Below, in pieces: positions 13,891-20,984 of a stretch of 31,477 nucleotides of DNA; position 1 is the first letter of the stretch, and every line of letters begins with the position of its first letter. The notes under the pieces were generated by a model, which did not search any database, was not told where the DNA came from, and was given only the letters and a program-made list of their open reading frames with translations. The position numbers and the translations under genes were made by a program. The DNA comes from Candidatus Bathyarchaeota archaeon. Its GTDB lineage: Archaea > Thermoproteota > CALKCG01 > B24 > JAGTQN01. The stretch lies in the NCBI GenBank assembly GCA_018396395.1, contig JAGTQN010000008.1:1-31477 (forward strand), in the 5' to 3' direction.

Positions 13891-14603
13891 TAAGAGTTGC
13901 TATCTCCCTCCTTAGAAATTTTTTCACCAAGATATTCATCATAAGCCTCTAAAATAGCCTTTATACTTTCCTTTAGCTTTTCAACAGAGGTCTCTGGGCT
14001 TATAGATATATTTATGGTAAAGGGTATCCGTAAGGCTCCAGGCTCCTTAGCCAATTTCCCCCTTGGAGGCTTGATTGCCTTCACTTTCGGCACGATGGGA
14101 GGCTTTTTCTCCGCTGGAACCTGAAGAATGTCCTCGAGCCTGAAGGCATAGATTAACATATCGAGGAAGGCATTTAGACCTACCTTATCGGCTTTCAGAT
14201 CGCCAGTTATGCGAGGTAGCTCAACAAGGATCTCGGACCTATCAGGCGCCTCCCTTCGAATCCTTTCCACTAGCCCCTTTATGATTTCTTCTTTCGAGAG
14301 GAGCCTCTCAAGGCTTCGCTTAGTAACCTCTGACTTTGGATCGATCCTATAGGCTGAAGCAAATTCGGCGGCGTCTGGGCTTAGTTTATAACGCCCTGGA
14401 GCCTCTCGGCTTTCTTCTAGGAATCCCCAGCTCTTCAGGAAGCCATTGTTGCGGCTGAGGCTTTTGGGCTCGATATCGACCTTCGAGGAGGCTTCCTTTA
14501 CACCGACGTACTCCTTATCGTGAACTGCATTGAGATAGGCAACGAGGATCCCACAAAGCTTATCGAAGCTCAGCCTTTTCGGAAGATATTTCATCTCGCT
14601 CAA
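13890..14603 (-). CDS. Winged-helix protein with proline linker and C-terminal alpha/beta segment (DUF5343-like)
   Basis: This 237-residue protein has an N-terminal winged helix (residues ~10-75: FDKLCGILVAYLNAVHDKEY, SLSRNNGFLKSWGFLEES, YKLSPDAAEFASAY). A helical middle follows (~85-160), then a Pro/Lys-rich linker (PPIVPKVKAIKPPRG) and a C-terminal strand-helix unit IPFTINISISPETSVEKLKE. This resembles the overall plan of DUF5343-type proteins, often found near defence or mobile genes; the assignment is tentative. The TTG at 14603 is the longest start, and an ATG three codons in (14592-14594) is equally good. A TATA-like TTAAATATAA lies ~30 nt upstream. It is divergent from the wHTH operon at 14730. 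Confidence 0.6.
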   Translation of the reverse strand: MSEMKYLPKRLSFDKLCGILVAYLNAVHDKEYVGVKEASSKVDIEPKSLSRNNGFLKSWGFLEESREAPGRYKLSPDAAEFASAYRIDPKSEVTKRSLERLLSKEEIIKGLVERIRREAPDRSEILVELPRITGDLKADKVGLNAFLDMLIYAFRLEDILQVPAEKKPPIVPKVKAIKPPRGKLAKEPGALRIPFTINISISPETSVEKLKESIKAILEAYDEYLGEKISKEGDSNS

Positions 14604-14656
14604 GACTAGACTTTATTTTGCTTTTCTTCCTTATTATATTTAACATTGCCGAAATT

Positions 14657-14703
14657 TTACGTAAAAAACGTAATATACGGAATTATACGAAAGGCTTAAA
14701 TAA
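14657..14703. promoter_or_regulatory. Operator-like repeats and TATA box upstream of the wHTH operon
   Basis: TTACG-taaaaaa-CGTAA (14657-14673) is an inverted repeat. Two direct copies of TATACG follow at 14674 and 14684, exactly 10 bp apart, one helical turn. A BRE/TATA-like GAAAGGCTTAAATAA ends near 14703, about 30 nt before the ATG at 14730, so the operon mRNA is probably leaderless. The spacing suggests cooperative repressor binding next to the core promoter. Confidence 0.5.
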
Positions 14704-14729
14704 TAGATTATGCCATCTTATTCGAGAAA

Positions 14730-15194
14730 ATGAAGGTCAAGATATCCTTAAGGAGATCCTTTGGAGACGTTGAAGTTGAGAGTGAAAGCCTCGACGAGCT
14801 TGTTGAAAAGCTTCAGGAACTTCCAGATTGGCTCCTCGTCATAGAGAAGCTAATAACGGGTTCCGAAGCCTTCGATTCTGAAACTAAAGGAATCTTGAAG
14901 GACTTTGTAGAATTCACGGAAAATGGACCGATTCTTACGGTTGGAAGGGAAAAAATTCACGATAAGGAGGCCATAGGATTGATCCTTTATGCCGGAGGTT
15001 CCAAGGCCTTTACGGCGAAGGAAGTAAAAAAACTCTTGGCTTTGAGTGGAAGAAGGTCCATAGGCTTTGGAGCCCGCTTAAGTGAGATGAGGCGGGAAGG
15101 CCTTGTTACGAAGGATGGGAGCTTGTACAAACTCACCTATGCTGGGAGAAAATGGGCTGAAGAACTGATGCAAAGACTTCATGGGGTTGGTTGA
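14730..15194 (+). CDS. Small winged-helix protein (array member 2)
   Basis: This 154-residue protein shares its layout with the next two genes: a beta-rich N-terminus (MKVKISLRRSFGDVEVESES), helices (LDELVEKLQELPDWLLVIEK), the signature ENGPILTVGREKIHDKEAIG (compare EEGPVILIPRDRLSERDALI and PEGPILMKAPDLATDDAICL in its neighbours), and a C-terminal winged helix (FTAKEVKKLLALSGRRSIGF, RLSEMRREGLVTKDGSLYKL). No family is recognised. It is first of three plus-strand genes, probably one operon, behind operator-like repeats. The C-terminal wing ends YKLTYAGRKWAEEL, like the ends of many archaeal transcription factors. Confidence 0.75.
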   Translation: MKVKISLRRSFGDVEVESESLDELVEKLQELPDWLLVIEKLITGSEAFDSETKGILKDFVEFTENGPILTVGREKIHDKEAIGLILYAGGSKAFTAKEVKKLLALSGRRSIGFGARLSEMRREGLVTKDGSLYKLTYAGRKWAEELMQRLHGVG

Positions 15195-15228
15195 TCGGTG
15201 GTGGAATACATTGGGATCGGAGGATGAT

Positions 15229-15723
15229 GTGAAAATGGAGCTCATCGCAAAATATGCTGATTTAGAGGTAAGGTTCACGGGCTCCCCTTCCGAGGTCGTC
15301 CGAGGACTTTTGGCTTTCCTTAGCCGTATCATCCCTACTTTTGAACTTGTTTCAGATTTGACGATCAGCACTGACCTGGAAGAACTCCTAAAACGCTTAA
15401 AAGGGATAATAGCCTTCGCTGAAGAGGGACCCGTCATTCTTATTCCAAGGGATAGACTGAGCGAGAGGGATGCCCTTATCCTTCATCTTGTGAAGGCTTA
15501 TGTGAGCTATAGGGTAGGGAAAGTTGATAAGGAATCCTTATCCATGGCTGAGCTTTTAACCTTGACTGGTACAAAGCCTGGAACGGCGGCTGCCAGGCTC
15601 AGCGAGGTTGTTTCCCTGGGCTATGTAGAAAGGATAGGAAGGGGAGAATACAGGGTTACGACCCTAGGTATTAAGAACTTCCTCGATGAGATCCTTCCCA
15701 GGTTGAAGGTTTCGGAGGCATAA
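15229..15723 (+). CDS. Small winged-helix protein (array member 3)
   Basis: It has the same architecture as its neighbours: VKMELIAKYADLEVRFTGSP at the N-terminus, SEVVRGLLAFLSRIIPTFEL, the GP signature EEGPVILIPRDRLSERDALI, and a winged helix with MAELLTLTGTKPGTAAARLS and VVSLGYVERIGRGEYRVTTL. I choose the GTG at 15229 because GGAGG (15219-15223) stands 5 nt before it and because this start aligns with the paralogues' N-termini. The longest frame begins at an ATG at 15181 inside the previous gene, adding 16 unconserved residues. About 164 residues. Function unknown; probably DNA-binding. Confidence 0.72.
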   Translation: MKMELIAKYADLEVRFTGSPSEVVRGLLAFLSRIIPTFELVSDLTISTDLEELLKRLKGIIAFAEEGPVILIPRDRLSERDALILHLVKAYVSYRVGKVDKESLSMAELLTLTGTKPGTAAARLSEVVSLGYVERIGRGEYRVTTLGIKNFLDEILPRLKVSEA

Positions 15724-15727
15724 CGCC

Positions 15728-16231
15728 TTGGAGGGGCAAGGGGAGCTTAAGGTTACCGTGGAATTCGGTGGAAACAGGGCAGAATTTCGGGGAAGCCCAA
15801 ATGATGTATTTTTCCTTTTCCTGAAGTTCATAGAAAACCTCTATCCAAACCTTTCCGTAATTAGGGAAATTACCTTCGAGCCAGATCTTATGGCTATCAT
15901 CGAAGCCCTTAAGGAACTTTTGAAAATTGCCCCCGAAGGCCCGATTTTGATGAAGGCTCCAGATCTAGCGACGGATGACGCGATCTGCCTACTCTTGACT
16001 GGACAATATGTTGGCTTCAGGCTTCGTAAGCTTTCGAAGGATTCCCTATCATCCAATGATCTGGCTAGACTGTCGGGTAAGGCAAGCAAAACCGTTGTGA
16101 ATAGGTTGCCTCACTTACTGAGAAAGGGCTTTTTAGAGAAAGGGGAGGGGGGCGAGTACAAGATAACGAGCCTTGGTATCAAGCGTGTTCTTGAAATTGC
16201 TTCCACAATCAAGGTAATTCCAAAGGCTTAG
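15728..16231 (+). CDS. Small winged-helix protein (array member 4)
   Basis: This 167-residue paralogue of the previous gene starts with ELKVTVEFGGNRAEFRGSPN (compare ADLEVRFTGSPSEVV). It has DVFFLFLKFIENLYPNLSVI, then the signature PEGPILMKAPDLATDDAICL, and a C-terminal winged helix SSNDLARLSGKASKTVVNRL with HLLRKGFLEKGEGGEYKITS. The start is a TTG at 15728, 8-9 nt after GGAGG in the end of the preceding gene, so it is translationally linked to it. It is last in the plus-strand trio; the next gene is convergent. Sequence divergence among the three is high, so the duplications are old. Confidence 0.72.
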   Translation: MEGQGELKVTVEFGGNRAEFRGSPNDVFFLFLKFIENLYPNLSVIREITFEPDLMAIIEALKELLKIAPEGPILMKAPDLATDDAICLLLTGQYVGFRLRKLSKDSLSSNDLARLSGKASKTVVNRLPHLLRKGFLEKGEGGEYKITSLGIKRVLEIASTIKVIPKA

Positions 16232-16301
16232 GACATACGTACTTTTCATTGGAATTATTTTTGATCTTTTTCCCATCCTCAGGAAAATTCATAGGGACCC
16301 T

Positions 16302-17048
16302 TCAGCCTTTTTTAGGCTTCCTCCTCTTAGGAAAAGGTTTTATGACATTTGGCTGGATTTCATTCATTTTTCTATTGAGAATTTCAAAGATATGATTAAA
16401 GAGTTCCATGGCCTTATCGGCAATCTTCTGAACACCTGGGCCCCTGGAGATCATCCTTGAAAACGTAACGACCCATGTAATGTAGGTTGGATTTTTATAG
16501 AATTCTGCCATACCTTTGACTGTTGCTTCCAAGGATCTTACAAAGGGTTGATATTCTAAGGGAATAGAGTGAAGGGAAATGCTCATGTCGTCGGGTTTTA
16601 AAGAATTTAACAGCTCTCCCAACTGGGCATCTTTGTTTAGAATCTCCGAGAGCTCATCTGAGGGCTTGAAATCTGGAAGCTCCTTTTGGAGCTCATCCAG
16701 AATGCCCAAATGCCTGAATCGATAAGTCTTCTTAATAAGACCCTTGCTAGTCATGGAACATTCTAATCCCTTTATCTTTCTGAACAGATTGGCAGCATCC
16801 TCGTTCATTTCCTCCCTCGAAACGGCCTCATAGACCGCCGAAATGTTCCATTTCGTCTCAAAGAGGCCTACCCTTGACTGGGTGAACATAAGATAAGAAA
16901 AGTTAGCATTCTTTGGAAGGGCTTGAATGATGGAAGAGGAGCCTCCCCAATTTCGAATGTGGTGCTCGAAAAGCTTAACTATGAAGGGCGTTTCTCCAGG
17001 AGGTTTTTTCCATCTCCTTGGACTTCTTGTACTATTTTTTGGCTCCAT
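16302..17048 (-). CDS. Hypothetical protein with basic tail
   Basis: This 248-residue protein matches no family I know. It has a basic, proline-rich N-terminus (RSPRRWKKPPGETP), a region with IRNWGGSSSIIQALPKNANF, a mixed helical middle with FRKIKGLECSMTSKGLIKKT and YRFRHLGILDELQKEL, and a C-terminal helix followed by the strongly basic end KPFPKRRKPKKG. No membrane segment or signal peptide is visible. The basic ends suggest nucleic-acid contact. It lies 33 nt downstream of the zinc-ribbon gene on the same strand, so the two are probably co-transcribed. Confidence 0.6.
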   Translation of the reverse strand: MEPKNSTRSPRRWKKPPGETPFIVKLFEHHIRNWGGSSSIIQALPKNANFSYLMFTQSRVGLFETKWNISAVYEAVSREEMNEDAANLFRKIKGLECSMTSKGLIKKTYRFRHLGILDELQKELPDFKPSDELSEILNKDAQLGELLNSLKPDDMSISLHSIPLEYQPFVRSLEATVKGMAEFYKNPTYITWVVTFSRMISRGPGVQKIADKAMELFNHIFEILNRKMNEIQPNVIKPFPKRRKPKKG

Positions 17049-17081
17049 GGCTACCTTCCCCGATCGATTAAGTAGGGAGGT

Positions 17082-17465
17082 CTAAACTCTGGGTCTGAAG
17101 CTTTGGAGCCTTTTTAGGGCATTGGTGACCCTTTGATTAATTGGAAATTCATAGTCGCACCTAGGGCACCTTACGAGATGGCAATAGATTTCATCTATTA
17201 GCCGAGGGCAGGATTGGCAACTCATGGCCCTAGCATAGAGGATGTCGAACTCAAAGCCACATTTAGGGCAGATTAGGCAACGCTCTTTGTAACTCAAGGC
17301 TCCATAATATAAAGGAAAAATTTTGATTATAAACTTTCGCATGGCTAGCCTTTGCGTCTTATCCCTTCCATCGCTTAAGAATCTTCCATCCGAAGACGAA
17401 AGTAGAATGTCCATATAAGGGCGTTTTAGCATAATCGTCTTTCGATGGTAAAGGCTTATCTTCAA
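17082..17465 (-). CDS. Zinc-ribbon protein, function unknown
   Basis: This 127-residue protein has three CxxC pairs, C66/C69 (CPKCGFEFD), C83/C86 (CQSC) and C100/C103 (CPRCDYEFP), plus C63 and C95, enough for one or two zinc sites. The repeated CP-x-C-x-(Y/F)EF words show that the first and last knuckles are related. The N-terminal ~60 residues are basic and aromatic and unrecognised. The longest frame begins with TTG at 17463-17465; ATGs at residues 12 and 42 are alternatives, and the shortest still contains all cysteines. It is divergent from the F420-type oxidoreductase genes, 31 nt away, and forms a pair with the unknown gene after it. Confidence 0.6.
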   Translation of the reverse strand: MKISLYHRKTIMLKRPYMDILLSSSDGRFLSDGRDKTQRLAMRKFIIKIFPLYYGALSYKERCLICPKCGFEFDILYARAMSCQSCPRLIDEIYCHLVRCPRCDYEFPINQRVTNALKRLQSFRPRV

Positions 17466-17496
17466 AGGAGCATTTATCTCGATATCTGGTGATTGT

Positions 17497-18456
17497 GTGC
17501 CAAAGGTCAGATTTGGCTTTTGCGTCCCAATCCTTGCCGGGGCTGGTGCCTCTTACGATTCACCGGATTTTCCGTTTCTGAAGAGGGCTGTTGAAGAATG
17601 TGAGGAACTGGGGTTTGCTTCCCTATGGGTTGCCGATCATCTAATCTTAGGCTGGAGGGGTGCCATCCTCGAATGCTGGACAACCCTTTCAGCCCTGGCA
17701 TCCGTTACGAAGAAGATGAGACTTGGAACCCTCGTCCTATGTCCTTCCCATAGGCATCCGGCCTTAGTGGCAAAGATGGCAGCGACCTTGGATTTTATAA
17801 GTGGAGGTAGGCTCGATTTGGGCTATGGAGCTGGCTGGCATAGGAGCGAACAAGAAGCCTATGGCTTAGAATGGTTTGAATCACCTAAGGTTAGGATTCA
17901 AAGGATGGAGGAAGCCATAGAAATCGCGAGGCTTATGTGGACCCAAGGGAAACCCAGCTACCGGGGCAAGTACTATAGCATAGAGGAAGCCGTATGCGAG
18001 CCCAAGCCCCTTCAGAAACCCCATCCACCCATATGGATAGGCGGAGGGGGAGAGAAGCTACTTCTCAGAGCAGTAGCAAAGTATGCGGATGGATGGAATG
18101 TAACTCCAATACCAGTGGATGTATACGCGAGGAAGCTGGATGCCTTGGAGAGACATTGCATTGACTTAGGAAGAAGCTTCGGAGCTATTGAAAAATCCTT
18201 GGAAACGAGGATAATAGTTGCTGAGGATGAGGCGAAGGCTCTCCGTATTGCGGCAAAAGGGGGTTACTTTATTGGAAAGACTTCCATGGAAGAGCTCAAG
18301 AGAACCTTCATCATCGGGGATCCTGGGGGCTGTATTCGAAGGATTGAAGAGTATGCGAAATTAGGCGTGGGCCATATCATGCTTTGGTTCCTAGATATAC
18401 CATCCATGGATGGGTTAAGGTTGTTCGCGAGGGAGGTCATGCCTTCCTTTCAATAG
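17497..18456 (+). CDS. Luciferase-like (LLM) F420-dependent oxidoreductase, copy 1
   Basis: This 319-residue TIM-barrel flavin/F420-dependent oxidoreductase starts MPKVRFGFCVPILAG. Family marks are AVEECEELGFASLWVADHLI (residues ~30-49), LSALASVTKKMRLGTLVL (~67-84), RHPALVAKMAATLDFISGGR (~88-107), LGYGAGWHRSE and PPIWIGGGGEKLLLRAVAKY. Such enzymes in archaea use coenzyme F420 for hydride transfer to alcohols, sugar phosphates or methylene-tetrahydromethanopterin; the substrate here is unknown. The GTG start follows GGTGAT. A second copy follows after 24 nt and shares near-identical DNA tracts with it. Confidence 0.87.
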   Translation: MPKVRFGFCVPILAGAGASYDSPDFPFLKRAVEECEELGFASLWVADHLILGWRGAILECWTTLSALASVTKKMRLGTLVLCPSHRHPALVAKMAATLDFISGGRLDLGYGAGWHRSEQEAYGLEWFESPKVRIQRMEEAIEIARLMWTQGKPSYRGKYYSIEEAVCEPKPLQKPHPPIWIGGGGEKLLLRAVAKYADGWNVTPIPVDVYARKLDALERHCIDLGRSFGAIEKSLETRIIVAEDEAKALRIAAKGGYFIGKTSMEELKRTFIIGDPGGCIRRIEEYAKLGVGHIMLWFLDIPSMDGLRLFAREVMPSFQ

Positions 18457-18480
18457 GAATATTGAGCGGTGGTGCCTTAG

Positions 18481-19500
18481 TTGGTTAAGGTTGGCTTCGA
18501 TCTCTGCGTACCTATCTTTTCGAGTGCAGGCGATACCCATGCACGGACCCCATGCTATGAGAAACTCGATTACGTCTCCTGTAAGGAGGCAGTGCTGAAG
18601 GCCGAGGAGCTGGGTTTTGAATCTTTATGGGTGGCGGATCATCTTTTCCTCGGGAAAGGTGGCGCCATCCTCGAGTGCTGGACAACCCTTTCAGCCCTGG
18701 CATCCGTTACGAAGAAGATGAGACTTGGAACAATCCATCTATGTAACGTATTCAGGCATCCGGCCTTAGTGGCAAAGATGGCAGCGACCTTGGATTTTAT
18801 AAGTGGAGGTAGGCTTGAGTTCTTCATAGATGCGGGTTGGGCTGAAGGGGAGGCTAAGGCTTATGGTTTTCCTTGGGAATCCGATCCATCGATTAGGATT
18901 CAAAGGATGGAGGAAGCCATAGAAATCGCGAGGCTTATGTGGACCCAAGGGAAACCCAGCTACCGGGGCAAGTACTATAGCATAGAGGAAGCCATATGCG
19001 AGCCCAAGCCCCTTCAGAAACCCCATCCACCCATATGGATCGGGACCTTCGGTGGCGAGATAGGACTGAACATAGTTCCATCCGAGGAACTTATGATGAA
19101 GGCCGTGGCTAAATATGCGAATGTCTGGAACAACACCCCAGCTTCAGTCGAAGTTTGTAAGTTAAAGCTAGAATCCTTAAGGAAAGCCTGTTCTGAGGTG
19201 GGAAGGTGCTATGACGACATAGGAAAGTCTTTGGAAACTGAAGTGATGATAGCCAAGGACAAGGATGGTTTAAGGAGAATCCAGGAACGCATCCATGAAC
19301 TCAATCCTAAGAAACGCTTCTATGCTTCAGAGGAATCGTACCGGAAGTTCTACATAGTTGGAAATCCTGAAGAATGTATCGAAAGGATAGGGGAGTATGT
19401 GGACCTTGGAATAAATCGCTTCATGATCTGGTTCCTCGACCTTCCATCTACGAAGGGAATGGAGATATTCTCGGAGATGGTTATGTCTGAGTTCCGATAG
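18481..19500 (+). CDS. Luciferase-like (LLM) F420-dependent oxidoreductase, copy 2
   Basis: This 339-residue paralogue of the preceding gene has the same core (AEELGFESLWVADHLFLGKG, RHPALVAKMAATLDFISGGR, PPIWIGTFGGEIGLN). Compared with copy 1 it has extra residues near the N-terminus (HARTPCYEKLDYVSC) and after the PPIWIG loop, so its pocket probably differs. The DNA identity to copy 1 is patchy: three long tracts are almost identical at a constant offset of 1002 nt, and the sequence between them is strongly diverged. The start is TTG with GGTGG upstream. The two genes form an operon ending at a bidirectional hairpin. Confidence 0.86.
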   Translation: MVKVGFDLCVPIFSSAGDTHARTPCYEKLDYVSCKEAVLKAEELGFESLWVADHLFLGKGGAILECWTTLSALASVTKKMRLGTIHLCNVFRHPALVAKMAATLDFISGGRLEFFIDAGWAEGEAKAYGFPWESDPSIRIQRMEEAIEIARLMWTQGKPSYRGKYYSIEEAICEPKPLQKPHPPIWIGTFGGEIGLNIVPSEELMMKAVAKYANVWNNTPASVEVCKLKLESLRKACSEVGRCYDDIGKSLETEVMIAKDKDGLRRIQERIHELNPKKRFYASEESYRKFYIVGNPEECIERIGEYVDLGINRFMIWFLDLPSTKGMEIFSEMVMSEFR

Positions 19501-19573
19501 ATTGAAAAGCTCTGAATCGAAGAATTTGTTGCTCATTAATAAAGCATCAAGGCGTTGATGGATGCCAATAGAC

Positions 19574-19603
19574 CTTATGGAGGCGAAAAAGAGCCTCCAT
19601 AAG
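19574..19603. terminator. Bidirectional hairpin between convergent genes
   Basis: CTTATGGAGGC and GCCTCCATAAG form a perfect 11-bp stem around an 8-nt loop (GAAAAAGA). It lies between the end of the second LLM gene and the end of the convergent synthase gene, so it could terminate or protect both transcripts. Confidence 0.55.
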
Positions 19604-19650
19604 ACATCTTCTTAAACTACAGCCTTCATTTCCATATGGCTGAGAAGAAA

Positions 19651-20874
19651 CTATGGGATGAGGCGATAGGCCATTTCCTTCAATTCCTCATCCTTTATTG
19701 TCGATTTTCGCCTTATTGATTCCTCCTTTACGAGCGCCACAAGCTCCTCAAGCTTTTCATCATCAAGCCTTATCCCCATCTCCCTTAGCTTGAGGGCTAT
19801 GCTTGTGGCTCCGCTCTTTTTTCCTATAATGAACCTAGTAGGTTCTCGTCCTACTATGTGGGGCATGAAAGGAAGGGCTCCAAGCTCGAAACCCGCATCC
19901 TTACAGGCTTTCCACATGTAAACCACGAGACCAGACTCGAAGGTAAAGATGTTCTCACCAACGATGGATTTTCCAGGTGGGACCTTTATACCTGAAAGCT
20001 TCTCTACAAGCTTCGAAACCTCATGGAGCTTCTCGAGCCTTATTCCTGTATCGACACCGAGGAGGAGGTGCAAAGCCACAGCAACCTCCTCCAAGGCTAC
20101 ATTTCCGGCCCTCTCACCAAGATTGTTGACACATGTATGGATGACCTCAGCTCCGGCGCAAACAGCCGCGATTGAGTTTGCCGTAGCGAGACCGAAGTCG
20201 TTGTGAATGTGGAGGGCGATTTTAACACCTTCTCCAACCCATTTTCTAACCTGCCTTATTCTGAGCATCTCTGCTTGAGGAAGTGCCATGCCGTAGGTAT
20301 CCGTAACGACGACACCGTCCACCTTAGCCTCTTGAGCACAGACCTTATAGGCCCTTTCGATAAAGGCTGGATCAGCCCTTATAGAGTCGACGGGCATAAA
20401 GATCGTTTCGAGACCATGATCCTTCGCATAGGCATGGACATCCCTGATGCGCTCAAGGGCCTTTTCTTCATCCCAGCCGAAAACAGCCTTTATGGTCCTA
20501 GGATTTGCCAAAGTGTCCGTAACGATGGCGTCCACATCACACTTGAGGGCCATATCTATATCGTCTTCCCTTGCCCTACACAGACATGCGATCTTAGCCT
20601 TCAGACCCAGCTTTGTAAGACTTTTTATGGTTACCATATCCTCCTTGGAAACGATGGGCATGCCAGCTTCGATCGTCGAAACGCCAAGCTCGTCCAAAGC
20701 TATGGCGATCCTCATCTTATCATCGGATGTGAAAACAACGCCCGGGGTCTGTTCACCATCCCTTAGGGTTACATCGTGGATAAGGACCCTTTTTGGTAGG
20801 TTAAAGTCCTTTCTAATTTCAGGAAGAACGTTAAGGGGACTATTGATGAATTCATCTGACGAATAGGTTTTCAA
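19651..20874 (-). CDS. 2-isopropylmalate / citramalate / homocitrate synthase-family enzyme
   Basis: This 407-residue DRE-TIM metallolyase-like enzyme has the opening motif VTLRDGEQTPGVVFTSDDKM (metal-binding Asp and Arg), GVSTIEAGMPIVSKED, HIHNDFGLATANSIAAVCAG (the HxH metal site) and VNNLGERAGNVALEEVAVAL. These enzymes condense acetyl-CoA with a 2-oxo acid. The C-terminal region is short and the long LeuA allosteric dimer domain is missing, as in NifV/AksA-like homocitrate synthases, so feedback inhibition by leucine is unlikely. Which oxo acid is used cannot be read from the sequence; no leuBCD neighbours are present. The start is TTG (20872-20874) preceded by GGTGAAGGA, with a TATA box CTATAAAAAGG ~30 nt further up. 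Confidence 0.85.
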   Translation of the reverse strand: MKTYSSDEFINSPLNVLPEIRKDFNLPKRVLIHDVTLRDGEQTPGVVFTSDDKMRIAIALDELGVSTIEAGMPIVSKEDMVTIKSLTKLGLKAKIACLCRAREDDIDMALKCDVDAIVTDTLANPRTIKAVFGWDEEKALERIRDVHAYAKDHGLETIFMPVDSIRADPAFIERAYKVCAQEAKVDGVVVTDTYGMALPQAEMLRIRQVRKWVGEGVKIALHIHNDFGLATANSIAAVCAGAEVIHTCVNNLGERAGNVALEEVAVALHLLLGVDTGIRLEKLHEVSKLVEKLSGIKVPPGKSIVGENIFTFESGLVVYMWKACKDAGFELGALPFMPHIVGREPTRFIIGKKSGATSIALKLREMGIRLDDEKLEELVALVKEESIRRKSTIKDEELKEMAYRLIP

Positions 20875-20899
20875 GCTTCCTTCACCTTTCCTTCAAGGG

Positions 20900-20912
20900 A
20901 CCTTTTTATAGG
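20900..20912 (-). promoter_or_regulatory. TATA box of the synthase gene
   Basis: On the minus strand CCTATAAAAAGG lies about 28-38 nt before the TTG start and just before a purine-rich ribosome binding site GGTGAAGGA. The short distance suggests a very short leader. Confidence 0.5.
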
Positions 20913-20984
20913 TAAGGAGTTAAGCTTTATGATAAGCGCATTGGTTCCATATGGAAGGCTTGGCAATTTGCGAACGATTCCCTT

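Noticed and set aside
15181..15228. Upstream ATG start for winged-helix member 3
   Set aside because: It lies within the previous gene, adds residues not shared by the paralogues, and a better GTG with GGAGG at 5 nt spacing follows.
20203..20766. A 187-codon open frame on the plus strand, and a second at 20447-20866
   Set aside because: Both are antisense to the well-supported synthase gene, whose conserved motifs are on the minus strand. They show no recognisable domain.
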